A stretch of 64,000 nucleotides of DNA. Source: Nectonema munidae. Taxonomy: Eukaryota > Nematomorpha > Nectonematoida > Nectonematidae. Positions 34,530-46,189 of this stretch are shown here, piece after piece. The DNA is taken from NCBI GenBank assembly GCA_030549495.1, contig JAUIRK010001017.1:124001-188000 (forward strand). Reading direction: 5' to 3'. The position numbers and the translations under genes were made by a program. The notes below the pieces were generated by a model. The model saw only the letters and a program-made list of their open reading frames with translations. It was not told the DNA's origin and did no database searches. How positions within the stretch are numbered: position 1 is the first letter of the stretch; each line of letters begins with the position of its first letter.

Positions 34530-35290
34530 GGTGTAAGATGTTTCGTTCAGCACAAATAGCAACACGGATAAAAATTTGTGTGTTACTATACCACTGATTC
34601 GTATGTGTGTAAAAGGTATTTTTGTATGAGTTTGAATAACAAAATTATTCTCTTGCACTGCATAAATTGACGAATTGATTTGATACTAGCGTGACAATTT
34701 AATTTTCTTTCATCTTTTATTTCATCAATTCTCTTTCTTCTGAAGTGAATGCAATTACTGATACTGCTCTAAGGGAAAACGCAATTTTATCTGAAAATTG
34801 GAGCTTTTGCTCTTTGTTACATGTTTTCAATTTTAATGATAAATTGGAAATTTTGAAATCGTTAGCTTCACATAAAATTACTTAAAATAAATATGCAAAA
34901 TTTGTATGAATTTTAAATTTATTGAAATGCTTAAGCTTTTAAACAACATTTTGTAATCACGTTTACAACCAAAGTTTTAGTCCTCCGTATATTTCGATTT
35001 CTTATATTAATTAAATTTAAGCAAATTTACTCTTAAATAAATTCTTCGTCTTATTGAAAAAACAAATATTGAAATTTTTTACTTCTTTAATTTGGAAATG
35101 ATCAATCAGAACAGTATCCTAAGCAAACGAAACTTTTTCACATTTGAGAGTGATGCAATGCATTCAAGAAGAATTTTTTTAGACTATTCCCAAAAATACA
35201 AAATTATAGACTCAATTCTTACGTTCATATTTTTGAATTTAAACAAAACTATGCTGCAAACAAAATTTCTGACAGATATGCCCGTTGAAA
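34530..35290. other. No gene recognised
   Basis: AT-rich spacer between the hAT element and a palindromic repeat; only short frames without recognisable motifs. Confidence 0.45.
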
Positions 35291-35292
35291 GA

Positions 35293-35537
35293 TAAGGTGA
35301 AAAAATGTAAAACAAATATAAAAAATTGGAAAAAACTGAACACTTTATTAGTGATATTGCCAACTATTTTCGGAGTATAAACTCCTTTTTGAGATGTAAA
35401 GAGATCTCATTTCACACATTTTCATTTTAACTATTTTATCATTTATAATTATTTGCTTAAAAAAAGGAGCTTATACTCCAATAAAGTGTCCAGTTTTTTT
35501 CAATTTTTTATATTTGTTTTACATTTTTTTAACCTTA
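35293..35537. mobile_element. Palindromic MITE with long inverted arms
   Basis: The arm AAAATGTAAAACAAATATAA...CTGAACACTTTATT is mirrored at the right by AATAAAGTGTCCAGTTTT...TATATTTGTTTTACATTTT. The inner arms GGAGTATAAACTCC and GGAGCTTATACTCC pair as well. TA occurs at both outer edges (35293-35294, 35536-35537), compatible with a Tc1/mariner-type MITE. Confidence 0.7.
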
Positions 35538-35817
35538 GGCTACAAACACTTCAAATTTCAATTTTTTACGCCGAAACACGATTTTACCACACTTCTATGT
35601 TTTGGGCAAAGATAAAGAAAATTTTGAAGAAATATTAGTCATTCATGGTAATCGGCATCAAAACTACTTGGGAAACTGTATCTTAATAATTTGATACTTT
35701 CAATGGAAAATACTTTTCCTTCGTATACTTCCTACACTTTATTATGCACAAAAATAAAAATCTTAAAAATGTAGACATCACAATTTATGATGAAATCTGG
35801 TAAAATTTGGTTTTGTA

Positions 35818-36000
35818 TTATGCCTTCCTAAATTTCTCACGATAGAGCCGTATATATATATATAGGTAAGTTAATTCATTAGAACTTTGGCCCACATGAA
35901 ATATTTGTATTTGAGCACGTGTTGCCCTCTCATCTCGAAAATCTATTGCAAAGAGGCAAACTACAAATTTTTCTGAGCCAAGTGCATAGAGTCCAACATT
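35818..36000 (-). other. Unrecognised minus-strand open stretch beside copy 2
   Basis: A 98-codon minus-strand frame runs from within the 1.28-kb repeat (36114) into unique sequence (SLNVGLYALGSEKFVVCLFAIDFRDERA...). The GC-richer part 35880-36000 may be an exon of something, but no family is recognised. Confidence 0.25.
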
Positions 36001-37275
36001 GAGAGAGATATGATTTGGTTGAATGATATTTCCAAAAGTTTTAAATAATGTAAGGAAAAGATAAGTAAATGAATTTACTGTTTTTCGAATGGTAAGAATG
36101 AGGTGGTCTTGCATCTTCTAATAAAAATACATCAAAATTGTCATGAAAAGGATACGATTTTATAAAGGAAAAACAAAAACACATTGGCTATGATATATGT
36201 GATTGGCGTGCCCAGTGGTGTACCTAATCGCGCCCAGGCGGATGCCAATTCTCCCCTCCCCCCTCTAAATAACACTTCAAAACGTCTAAAACTTAATAAT
36301 GCGGGTATATGGGAATTGAAAAGGGGCGGAGAAATCATATTGATGAAGGTCAGTCATGTTAGAGGGTCGTATTTCTTTCACGGTTACCCGAGATCTCGGT
36401 ATTCTGCGATCCCGTATTAATTTTCAATATTTTTATTCCCGCGATTATATTCAATTCCGGGTAATGGATTAAGCAGCTTATTTGATTTTAATCGTTTTAA
36501 ATAAATTGTGACCGTGAGGGTTTTTTATAGCGCCCTCACAATGATATACCCGAATGTAAAAAAAACGAAATTTTTGCTCATTAAATTGTCTTCTCCCATA
36601 GTAAGAAAAAGTTATATTCAATTATTTATAAAGAAAGATGAGTGAAGCTTAACTTAGAGTTAAACCACTCGTAACTTCCGTTGATTGATATAAATCTTTC
36701 GAGATAAATTGTCTAATCTTTCAATCACACAAAATCAAAGTAAAAGTAAACCTCATTTGAGCACAAGAATACGATGATATAGCCTCTTCAATAAGAAAAT
36801 ATTTCTAATTTTGTAACGGGAATGAACCTTCTTGATTCGTTTACTTTAGATGTTATATGGAAGATTTACACAGGTGCAAGAGGTGGTATTTGTGATCCGC
36901 TCGCGAGCCCTGATTTTGAAATTTTTAGCCCACTTCGCCAAAATGTTTCGCCAACCTTGATCTAAAGTATTGGACATTATTAAAGAAACTTTCTCATCAC
37001 ACTAATTAATATTCTTTCGATCGAAATATAAATACTCTATATGTTAGTTTAATTATATTTAATTAACCTCTCACAAAAGCTTCTTTCTTCGTTATAAGTT
37101 ATCATCAATTAAAGAAAAATAGAAAAAGCAACATCAAGGATATTGCTTCTACCTCTGACTAATGTGAAGGAAGGTTTTTCCCTTAAAATATGTTTCTTAC
37201 AAAATTAAGAAGTCGACTCACTGCCGGAAGAATAGATTTTTTCTCAAGAGTTACAGAAGAGATTGAAAATTCAAA
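36001..37275. repeat. 1.28-kb dispersed repeat, copy 2
   Basis: Partner of 29510-30795 in the same orientation, 6.5 kb downstream. The flanks differ on both sides: Merlin relic versus unique DNA at the left, a different AT-rich continuation at the right. The junctions are therefore sharp. High identity implies a recent event. Confidence 0.85.
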
Positions 37276-37381
37276 AATTGATCAATAAAGAGGGAATTTT
37301 TTTTAGCCTAAATTGCAGCGATATCCTGGAACGAGAAAACAGATAGAATTTCAGGAACATTCTGTTAGAATTATTGATTAG

Positions 37382-37413
<32 letters not shown>
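37382..37413. repeat. (CTA)n microsatellite
   Basis: About ten perfect CTA/ACT units beginning just after GATTAG. Confidence 0.9.
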
Positions 37414-37489
37414 GAGATGGGAAAATAAAAAGTTATTTTAAAGTTTGATAAATTTCTCATAAATTTGGATTGAATAGCTTTATAATTGT

Positions 37490-37665
37490 AGTTGGTTGGT
37501 TGGTTGGAGATATCAAAGCACATTGAGCCGTAAGGCTTGCTCGCATTATGCGATGATTATTAATAGTTTTTATAAATTTGTTCTTAAGAGTTGGAAGTCT
37601 TGAGTATCGAACCTCTAACCTTCAACTGTTAAACTAAGAGGTACACCCTAACAACAATTGAGGCT
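37490..37665 (-). mobile_element. SINE family 2, minus copy
   Basis: Reverse complement: GCCTCAATTGTTGTTAGGGT, GTACCTCTTAGTTTAACAG, GGTTAGAGGTTCGATACTC, then body TAATCATCGCATAATGCGAG, AGCCTTACGGCTCAATG and a CCAACCAACCAACC tail. It is the inverted partner of 38207-38382, 540 bp away. Box B (GGTTCGATACT) is worn. Confidence 0.75.
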
Positions 37666-38206
37666 CATATAATTCTAGTACTTCAAGTAATAAAATTTTC
37701 AAACGATTGTTGTTCTTTTATCAAAATATACGCGTTCTTTTGATGTTTTTTTATAAATTAAAGTAAAACTAAAGAATACATTTTCCTGAATTATCCTAAA
37801 ATTCTCTCCTTATTTCAAGAAATAAGATTCTAATACATCCATGCTATTTTTTTAATATTTTGTATTTGTTTTAAATTGGTTCCCGTATTTATCTTATTTT
37901 TCTAGTATATTTGGTTTCGATATTTTTATGGTTTTAGAATATAGAACTTTATTCTTTCTATCTTCATTATATCGGTGTACACAAAAAAGTTACTGATTTC
38001 TGTCGAATAAAATAGTAACCAAAAGTCATTTCAAAGAAAAAATAAAGACTATTGAAGATTGTTATTTTGTTTTATATATAAATAAGATCTAGGTATTTTC
38101 AGCTTATAATTTTTGAACATTTTTTCCCAGAATTCTTTTTTATTTTAAATTTAATTTATAACAAAACTTTTAATTTCATGAAAAACTTAATTTTTAAATG
38201 AGTAAT

Positions 38207-38382
38207 GCCTCAATGGTTGTTAGGGTGTACCTCTCAGCTTAACAGTTGAAGGTCAGGGGTTCGATCCCCAAGGCTCCCAACTCTAAAAACAAATTCACAA
38301 AAACTGTGATTAAGCATAATGCGAGCATATAGCCTTACGGTTGAAAGTGCTTTGATATCTCAAACCAAACCAACCAACCAAT
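38207..38382 (+). mobile_element. SINE family 2, plus copy (tRNA-derived, CCAA tail)
   Basis: The head GCCTCAATGGTTGTTAGGGT...CAGCTTAACAGTTGAAGG followed by GGGGTTCGATCCCC is a tRNA-like 70-mer with intact box B (GGTTCGATCC). The body TAAGCATAATGCGAGCATATAGC and the simple tail AACCAAACCAACCAACC are not tRNA. The match to the minus copy covers head, body and tail. Confidence 0.78.
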
Positions 38383-38875
38383 GCCAGACCAATAGAAAAA
38401 ATAGTTCTTTCAAACTGTCATTGGAATTAAATATTCAATGCTGATTCATTTTATCTTTGAAAATATTTTCGTGTTCAATGATTTTTTATTTTATCAATTA
38501 TATTCTATTTTTCTTTCTGTTTTTCTTATATAGTTGTACTATTTTTTCCTTTGGGATATCATCTCTGTACCGATCTAATTACTATACGTTTTTGTAATTT
38601 TTTCACATTGTTTTTGTTTGCTTTACATATGTTAGGCTTTATTTTTAATCAAAATAATCAATAAAATTCCACCTTATTTCGCTTTTATTATATGACGTAA
38701 GTGAATACTTATAATATTTTTCTAATGTTACTACCATTATTAGGATATCTTGTACGGAAAACTTTAAAACTGAAGTATATAATAATTAATTTATCTCTCT
38801 TCTAGGGTATTTTGGTAATCTTGCACTATCTATGGCTCGCGTATATATTCTGCATCATACTGACTTGATTGTTTA

Positions 38876-39628
38876 TTGAGGGCGAAGCTTGCAAGAGAGC
38901 TGGACTTGTTATGGAAGTGCCTCCTCAATATATTTTCAATATTCAAATCGGAAAAAAATGAAGTGAACTTTTGTGTTTGCGATATCTTAACTCCTTTTCA
39001 ATTTCAACTACCACTAAAAAAAGGATTATTGCTGTTCCTGCGGATGAAAAAAAGCCTTTTGTAAGTTTTGCAAAACAGATGAATTCTGGAATGAAGTTTT
39101 TCAATACAAAGATTCATCAGAAGAAAATCCTTTCAAAGAAATGGTCGAATGTGCTTTTTTTGCACTGTCAATACCACATCCAAATGCTGAAATTGAGAGA
39201 GTTTTTAGTTTTGTGAATTACGTGAAATCGAAACTAAAAAAGAAAATGAAATTGCCTCTCCTGAATGCGCTGTTAATGGTCGAGTTTAGTCTCATTCAAT
39301 CAAAGACGTGTTGTTACTCATATGATATACCCACCAAAGCCTAAAATCGGCAAACTTCTTGGCTATAAAAATAACGATGAAGAAAGCGTACAAACTGACT
39401 TCGAAAAAGATGAAATCGATCTTTTTTCATTGAATTTTGATGTTTAAGTTTTTTAGTTTAAATAAAGAAATGAAAAATAAAATCTTTTTTCTCTTATATT
39501 CGTAATGGATTGAGACTAAATATTTTAGATAATTTTTTCAGATATAAAAAATTTTTTTTAGATATTTTTAGATGTTCTTTTAGACAAATTTAGATATAAA
39601 GTCTGAAAAATAGTTGCCAACCCTGCCG
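38876..39628 (+). mobile_element. hAT transposase C-terminal fragment
   Basis: Plus-strand KKWSNVLFLHCQ / FFALSIPHPNAEIERVFSFVNYVKSKLKKKMKLPLLNALLMVEFSL (39150-39300) is the hAT dimerisation region (family: xLSIPHSNAxVERxFSxxNxxKxKxRxxxxxxxLxxLL). The right end GTTGCCAACCCTG (39612-39626) is a hAT-like terminus in inverted form (CAGGGTTGGCAAC). The upstream part is decayed; no left end recognised. Confidence 0.78.
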
Positions 39629-40490
39629 GTACCGATACCAAAAAAACTGTAAAAACCCGGAAATTCCGGTTCCGAGAAATATAATTTTTACCTGTTAACT
39701 ATGCCAAGGTTTACGAGATCCTGTAGTTGATATTCCTGCAACAAATTTCTCGTGGGTTACGTATATGTAATAATCATTTAAAAAAATAAGTTTTGCTATA
39801 TAAACAATTTTACAAATAAATAGACTTTTTGGAAAAAATTATTTATATAAACGCTCAAAAAGAAATAAACAACTAAAATTTTAATTAAAAAAAGCTTTAT
39901 TCACTGTTAACAATTTTTAAAGTAATGTTTTAGAAAAACTTGCGCATTTAAAATGGAGTCCGACAATTGAGAGCGAATTTTCGATAAAAAAAAAGCCCAG
40001 AAACTGAAAATGCTCTTTCACTTTCTACACTTGTTGTAGGTTTAATTGAAAGAAGCGCAGCTAAAAGTTTATTCATTTTTTTTCTTCGTTTGCCTGTCGC
40101 TTCGAAAAGTTTAAATTTTCTTTCTAGCTTATTTACTTATTTCATTAAAATATTTTTCAAGCAATGGATCATATCAACTGAGGAGATTACTTTATTCTGT
40201 TTTGCAAAGAAACAAAGAGATGCAAACTTCTGGAATATTCAACATATATATTTGAAAGAATGAAAAATCGATGAGCTGCTACACAGAAATAGAGAGACGT
40301 AAATTTTTGATATATTGATTTTTTATAAACAAAAATGGTTGATGTTTTTTTCTAACATATTAGCTAGAAAGAATTTTAAAGAAAGGAGAATTAAAATGTT
40401 TAAAGTATACAAATAATAATCAGAGATAAATGGATGAATAACTATGCAAGTCTCGGAACAGGGAATAAGTTACGGTTCCGAGACGATCCT
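39625..40490 (-). mobile_element. hAT fragment, minus strand, GGTTCCGAG-type ends
   Basis: The minus strand reads LLSIKPTTSVESERAFSVSGLFFYRKFALN (39960-40075), the hAT SxxSERxFSxxG dimerisation motif. The left end CTGCCGGTACCGATACC...AATTCCGGTTCCGAG and the distant GTTACGGTTCCGAGACG (about 40470) may mark the ends. It lies tail to tail with the plus-strand hAT fragment ending at about 39626. Body heavily decayed. Confidence 0.65.
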
Positions 40491-41007
40491 AAAATGTAGG
40501 AAGCGAGAAATGCACATATACAGTATTCGCTTTCTTACAAAGAAGGGTAGTAATGAGGCTATAATTATAATAGATTTGTTCAAATATTCTTTGAGTCGCG
40601 GGCCTCTCCGTAACTCTTGGGCGCCGAAAACAATGTACCTGCTGGACCCCCTCTGATAGGCCCTGACATTGACATTGCATATATATCTGAATTTCAAGAT
40701 CACATTATTAAGAAAGAGATTATTATTATTAGTGTGAGACAAAGTTGGAGTTTAAGATAGCTCTCAAAGCCATTTTTGAACAAAAATAAAGTTGGGTCTT
40801 TTGTGTGAGCCCAATTAAAATACCGTACTTGATATGATGCAGGAAAAGGCTTTTATAAAGTGTAAGCATTGTTTTCAAGGGCAATAACTGGTTAGCTTGT
40901 TTGAGGGTGGCGCTGAAATTGGCTAGATTGTAAGAAACATGTGATATGTGATCAGACCAAGTGAGATTGTTATTGATATTTATTGAACTCAATAAATTAA
41001 ATTTCAA
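40470..41007 (-). mobile_element. LINE reverse transcriptase C-terminal fragment, copy 1
   Basis: The minus strand encodes FNLLSSININNNLTWSDHIS, KQANQLLPLKTMLTLYKSLFLHHIKYGILI and FCSKMALRAILNSNFVSHTN, then ILKFRYICNVNVRAYQRG. This is the region after the YADD palm in Jockey/CR1-like LINEs (LGVxIDxxLxWxxHI..., LYxSLxxPHLxYGIxxWG..., LQKKALRxI). The upstream palm is absent here. Copy 2 lies at 46190-46526. Related palm sequence is found at 62165-62700. Confidence 0.82.
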
Positions 41008-42900
41008 AACTTTTTAAGAAAATTTTTTTGAAAGATGTATCAAACTTAGAGTTATCTAGACTGAAGGGGAAATATAGATATAGTTAGTTTAGAATGAATA
41101 GTCAACTCATTAATAAGAAACAAATCAAATTAATACTTTCTTGTAAAAAGGATTAATTTAAACCTATTATTTTTTAATGTTGTTAGCTCAATTATTGTAA
41201 GTAAATCAACTTTTGTTCACCCTAGTAATGATGGTGTTAAGCATTTTAATGATGATGAGTATAAAGAATAAACATTACCATGGGAAGATTCAGGCCTTGA
41301 ACCGTGAGCTTCTGAAAAAGAAAATTACGAAGGAAATAGTTAAAGATTTTAAAAGTGTAATGATGAAGGATAAAGATATTGATGATAATGACGAAGATGA
41401 TGATTATGACCAACCATGGCGATCAAAATTTAATAAAGTCATTTTTGTCTGCATCTGAACTTTGCTAAATTACGTTTTTAAATACGTATTGCGCCAATAG
41501 TTTTGAAAACATTATATAGATTAGAAATTACAATTTTTCATTACATCAAAAAGACGATATTTTTATTAGGTCTAAAAAGACGATTTAATTCCCGAAATTT
41601 TAAATATGTTGATTTTATTTCTGTCTGTCCATTTTTTACAAATAAATTTTTGGTATAAATATAATTTAAAAAGTTACAAAATTTGGTGACTAAAAACAGA
41701 AATTTAAAAGAATTTAACTAGAAAAATTTTGATGATGAAAACATTCTTTTTGGGGTTTTTTTTATTACAATTCAGAATTGTGTGAATATTAAAGCCATGA
41801 AAAATCAATATTTTTGTTTAAATGCCATTTTTTAAATCATAAGTCAGTTTTTTATAACATTTTAGGTCAATTTTTGATCGCCCTGGATGTAAATTAAAAG
41901 ATAGATAGAGATTTACCGTGTCCTTGGATTGAATGTCTTCCGTTTCTTAGTTCAGCTTAAGTTTGCAAAAAATATTTTATTAGTTTATCTTGATTTTAAC
42001 AAAAAATGCAAATATCTCAATCTCACTTTCGTTTACTTGAATCTTCGTTTATAGATATCTTGTTGCGTAACTTTTTACCGAAATTCTTTGATTCTAAGGA
42101 AAATCTCCAAAATCTCCTAGTACTTGTCAAAATATTCACTAAATTTTTAACATATGAAAAAAATGAATTTCATCGTTTTTTTTGAAATTTCACGTAATCC
42201 TCGGAGCTGCCCCTAAATCTTTTATAAATTTCAAAATTTAAAATAAATTGTTTTTTCATATACAATTAATATACTATTAATGAAAGCAATTTTGGATCAA
42301 TTTAGTAGACGTTTTGAAGAAGCTATTAGATTTGACAGGAATACGGAGGAATTCGGTAAAAGTCTAACGGAAAATCTTGTCAATTCATGAAAATGGCAAA
42401 AATTGTTCAAAAGTTTTTCAATCAATTCATTATTATAAATCCCTTAAATAAAAGCTAAATTCAAATAAACCATTTTCGTTTCTATTTTATGTTTTATCAA
42501 TCCTCTTAAAACTTTTTTAAATTTTATTAGGAAAAAAAGATAAATTAGAATTAAGAAAATATAAAAGAATCGAAAAAAATAAAATAGAGCTAAAAATCGT
42601 ATATATAGGAAAATATTCTTACAGCGACTAATTACGAACAGTATTATTTTGGAGAATTAACATACACTTTCAATTCTGTTTTAAAATATGAAGTTAAATC
42701 CAAAAAATGGGCATAATAATATTATAATACGTTTGCGCGTGTGATTCATGATCTTAATAAAATTTAAAATCATATTTTATCAAAAGGTTCGATAAATTTC
42801 TCTTACGAAAATATATACGCCGTAAATCTTTGGATGGACCACTTTCATCTATCGGTATAAGACGAGATATAAAACTTTCATGAGTCATTTTGTGTGGTCG
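40665..42900. repeat. Duplicated block, copy 1 (2.23 kb)
   Basis: Begins GACATTGACATTGCATATAT and aligns collinearly with 46184-49715: LINE fragment, TAATGATGGTGTTAAGC region, ATCGCCCTGGATG region, GAATACGGAGGAATTCGG, and the closing CACTTTCATCTATCGG...TCATTTTGTGTG. It contains one 209-bp unit where copy 2 has three, and no 876-bp insertion. Confidence 0.88.
41213..41458 (+). other. Open stretch inside the duplicated block
   Basis: 82 codons rich in Met, Lys and Asp (DDNDEDDDYDQPWRSKFNKV). The aligned part of copy 2 does not keep the frame open, so I do not regard it as a conserved gene. Confidence 0.15.
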
Positions 42901-43900
42901 GATTAAACATGCCAGTCTCAAGAATAATCAAACTCACAACTATTTCAGACAAAGCTCAAGACACAAGGGCTTTTGCACAAATGGTTGCAAAAAAGAGGAA
43001 ATTACATACAATTCCAGAAATATTGGCAGAATGCTGCAAAATTGTAAAAATTATTTTTGTTAACAATAGATTTTGAAAATACTATTAGAGATTGGAAATC
43101 TTATATGTCTCGAGACGTTACGTTACAAATGAGCAGATAGCGCAATGAAAGAATTCAATGTTTTGCCGTCGAGTTGGATGAGTCAACTGACATCACTGGA
43201 AAATCTCAGAAGGTTCATTAGGTTTGTTTGAGGTAAAGACATCAACTACAGTTCTTGCGATTTGTGATGGAACAAGGATTCATTGAACTGGTCAAACAGA
43301 AAAACCGTGTCATTTTTTCACACGATTGTTAACTACATCAAAAATAGACTTTGTTTTTACCGCTATGTTCTTTCATGGAATCTTCTCACACTCAAATTCA
43401 ACTGCAAAAAGAAAGGATATTTCTTTCTCAAGAGCCAGTACTTTCGTGGTTTTATCAACTAACGGAAGATATTGTTGTATTTTGGACATTAGAAGAGTTT
43501 AAGCTGATTGGCGAACTTAGTAATGAAACAACGAAAGTATTCTCACGTGTACTGACAAAGTTGAATCTTAACTGACATTGTGGGGAAACAGAATAAAAAC
43601 TGAAGCAAAATTGAAAGGTTTGAACGTACAAAAATTGGAGATAAATTTTTAATATAATTTTACAAAGTTTGTGACTACTAATTTGTGAAAACATCGTAAA
43701 AATATTCCCATCACTTGTTGCATTTTCCTTGGATAGGATGAAAGATGCGTTTTTGGTGAGAGCTTGCGAGCCAGAAGTATTAACTGGTGCTGAAAAAGAT
43801 TTACTGACGGAAATCACAAAAGATATGGATTTAAACGGAAGTACCTATCAACAGATACGACGTCATTCATGTTGTAGTTCTTAAAGGAATACTGCATCAT
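42894..43900 (+). mobile_element. hAT (ZBED-type) transposase relic
   Basis: Plus-strand pieces: TRAFAQMVAKKRKLHTIPEILAECCKIV (family: SYxVAxxIAxxxKxHTIxExLILPxxKxM), FAVELDESTDITGKSQ (43160-43210; family: LDESTDxxxxAQLLVFVRY), and MKDAFLVRACEPEVLTGAEKDLLTEI (43738-43810). Interrupted repeatedly; no BED finger and no ends found. It begins immediately where the duplicated block ends. Confidence 0.72.
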
Positions 43901-44109
43901 TACAAAGAAAGCATAATTACTTTCTGACACAATTATATTATTTTTTTTATTTTTTACCAATTCATTGATTTAACTAAGTTACTATCTTTCGCAAATCTCT
44001 ATACTTCAACTTGCTTGTAAAGATTTCATATCATATCTACCTTCATCATATTTCTCAAACTCCATTTTTCCTGATATATATACATCATCTTATTTCTGGT
44101 TTTCAATTT

Positions 44110-44247
44110 TTTTCTTTCTGGTTCAAGATCGCGATGAAGCTCGCCTTACTCTGTCTTCCAGATCTTCAAGCTCGCATTAATCTAATCCGCAATGTCGGAA
44201 ACATTAACGCTTCAAAAACCCTCAATTTAACAATGCCTTATGAATAG
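44110..44247 (+). CDS. Possible small exon, unrecognised
   Basis: After a pyrimidine-rich tract (tttttttctttctggttcaag) the sequence turns GC-richer and reads MKLALLCLPDLQARINLIRNVGNINASKTLNLTMPYE to a stop at 44245, followed by AATAAA words at 44251-44275. That layout fits a terminal exon with poly(A) signal, or a very short protein with a hydrophobic start. No family recognised. Confidence 0.25.
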   Translation, partial: FSFWFKIAMKLALLCLPDLQARINLIRNVGNINASKTLNLTMPYE

Positions 44248-44409
44248 ATAAATAAATATACAAATAAAAAATACGTATATCTCTAAAATACCATTAACAT
44301 TATTTAAGGAAATTCTTTAAAAATTGAATCCTTCACTTTCAAACCAAATTTTAAAGATAATAATTTGAAATAAAATTTAGAGTGAATATTGAAGTGCTTT
44401 AAATTTTAA

Positions 44410-44691
44410 ATGCTCAGCAGTGAAGTTCATTGCATCTTTGAAAGTGCACAGCCATTTCGAGGAATAGGAATAGAAGGATTGGAAGGGATCGTAAGCTTAG
44501 GAGATACGATTCCAAAAAATTACGACTCTTATTCCCAAATCCCCATTTATCCTGGCATCATTCCTCCAAACGCAAATAGCAAAAGTTGGTTAGTTAGCAG
44601 AGATTTATCTTTAGCGGTTACCGATAAAATGCTCAGTTTTAGGGAAGTGTCTGACTTAGAAGATTGCCTGACTTTGGAGCAACTTAATTGA
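44410..44691 (+). CDS. Possible small protein or exon, 93 codons, unrecognised
   Basis: MLSSEVHCIFESAQPFRGIGIEGLEGIVSL...YSQIPIYPGIIPPNANSKSWLV...SLAVTDKMLSFREVSDLEDCLTLEQLN. Composition is balanced (Gly, Pro, Asp, Ser) and unlike the Lys/Asn/Ile/Phe-rich chance frames around it; GC content is clearly raised over the frame and drops after it. No signal peptide, membrane segment or family that I recognise. Confidence 0.35.
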   Translation: MLSSEVHCIFESAQPFRGIGIEGLEGIVSLGDTIPKNYDSYSQIPIYPGIIPPNANSKSWLVSRDLSLAVTDKMLSFREVSDLEDCLTLEQLN

Positions 44692-44699
44692 CTTAACGT

Positions 44700-46180
44700 T
44701 TCGCGCATAAACGGCATTTCTCTCCCTAGCTTGTTTATCTGTTATCTCTGGGTATTTTGTTTTATACGAAGTATTTGCAAGAAAAAACTTTTTATTAAGG
44801 AAATGAAGGACAGTGTGACCCAGTGAAGAAATTTTCTGTTATCACTGAATTCAAATACCTAACTGCTTCCCATCGAATACCAACTAAATAACTGACTAAC
44901 CATAACAAAACAAAAACAAACTAAACCAACTTACTTTTGTGATCAAAATATTGATGATAGGAGCATGATTATGATGAGTTTAGAATAATAACGTATATAA
45001 ATAATTAAAGATTACCAGGGGGAGATCTATGACTTGGATTCGATCCTGAGTAATACAAAATTGGGAAAGAGATATAAAAAATTGAATGTATATATTTAAT
45101 AATCATGTTTTATAAATAAGAATGATGCGTTTATCGTGATGATCATAAAGTGGGTGACGATTGCCGAAATAAACCCAAATGACTTTTAAAATCTTATTTT
45201 TTTTCAATGTTTTCAATTATTTAAAATAATAAAATAATCCATGAAAATGCGTAAAAATAAAAAAAATAATGGTTTCATTATAAATTAGTTCAAAACAGTG
45301 AAATTTATCGCATTATTTTTTTGCTTTGAAAAATCAAAATAATGAAAAATTTTAGGAAGATATCAGTATATTTAGATAAAAATTCATACTCTTCATAGCG
45401 ATGGTGATGATTAGGGCAGTTAAAAAATGTCAACTTTTATCCTTCGATAGCACTTCTAATGCATGGCAGACTTATTTTTATAAGTTTTGTGTAAAAGAAG
45501 TTCAAGTTGTTGTTAGTTCAACAAAAGGCATTTTTTATAAAATAATTTTATTTTCAGAAGTTTTCCAAAAAAAAAGGAGTCGTGTAGTAAAAATAATTTG
45601 TGATCAATTTATGAATGATAAGCGCGATGAAAATATGAGAAAAAGACAAAAAGGCTTTTGAAGGAATGTATCAAAGGCCAAAATTTGCTTCTAGAAAATG
45701 CCAACGAAGGAAAAATGTGATTTAACTATAAAAATCAAACAAATTTACATTGTTGTGAAAGCTTTGATAGGATACGATTATGGATAAAACAGTTTGAGAA
45801 AAAATCTGGAAGAATGCAGGCAAGTAAGTACCTATTATTATTATTATTTTAAACAAGATGAGAAACAAGAACAACATTTTTCCTACAAATATAGCAATTT
45901 AAGATTGAGGATTTGGAATACAAATTGTTGGAGTAAAAATAGTTAGTCAGGAGACAATTTTGGTATTGTTTTAAAGGAATGGGATCTGAACGAAAAAGGC
46001 CTTCAACGTTAACGAGTTTTTATAAGAAAAATATTGCCTGGATTTTATGTATTTATAAAAAAGTGGACATATGATAAATATTTGTATTTAAGTCTTGATT
46101 ACGTTCCCTCTTTTTCAAAATTGAAGGATATGAAGTGGTTAAAAATAGATGGAAGCAAAGAGTAAATGTAAAAGTATTAG
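44700..46180. other. No gene recognised
   Basis: AT-rich, with one plus-strand open stretch at 45401-45661 (86 codons, ...FSEVFQKKRSRVVKIICDQFMNDKRDENMRKRQ) of unknown nature. A possible SINE-1-like box B (GGATTCGATCC) occurs near 45038. Confidence 0.4.
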
Positions 46181-46189
46181 AGAGACATT

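Noticed and set aside
38208-38282. Functional tRNA gene
   Set aside because: Box B is good, but the cloverleaf is not convincing and the head continues into a repeated body with a CCAA tail that recurs at 37490-37665; it is a SINE.
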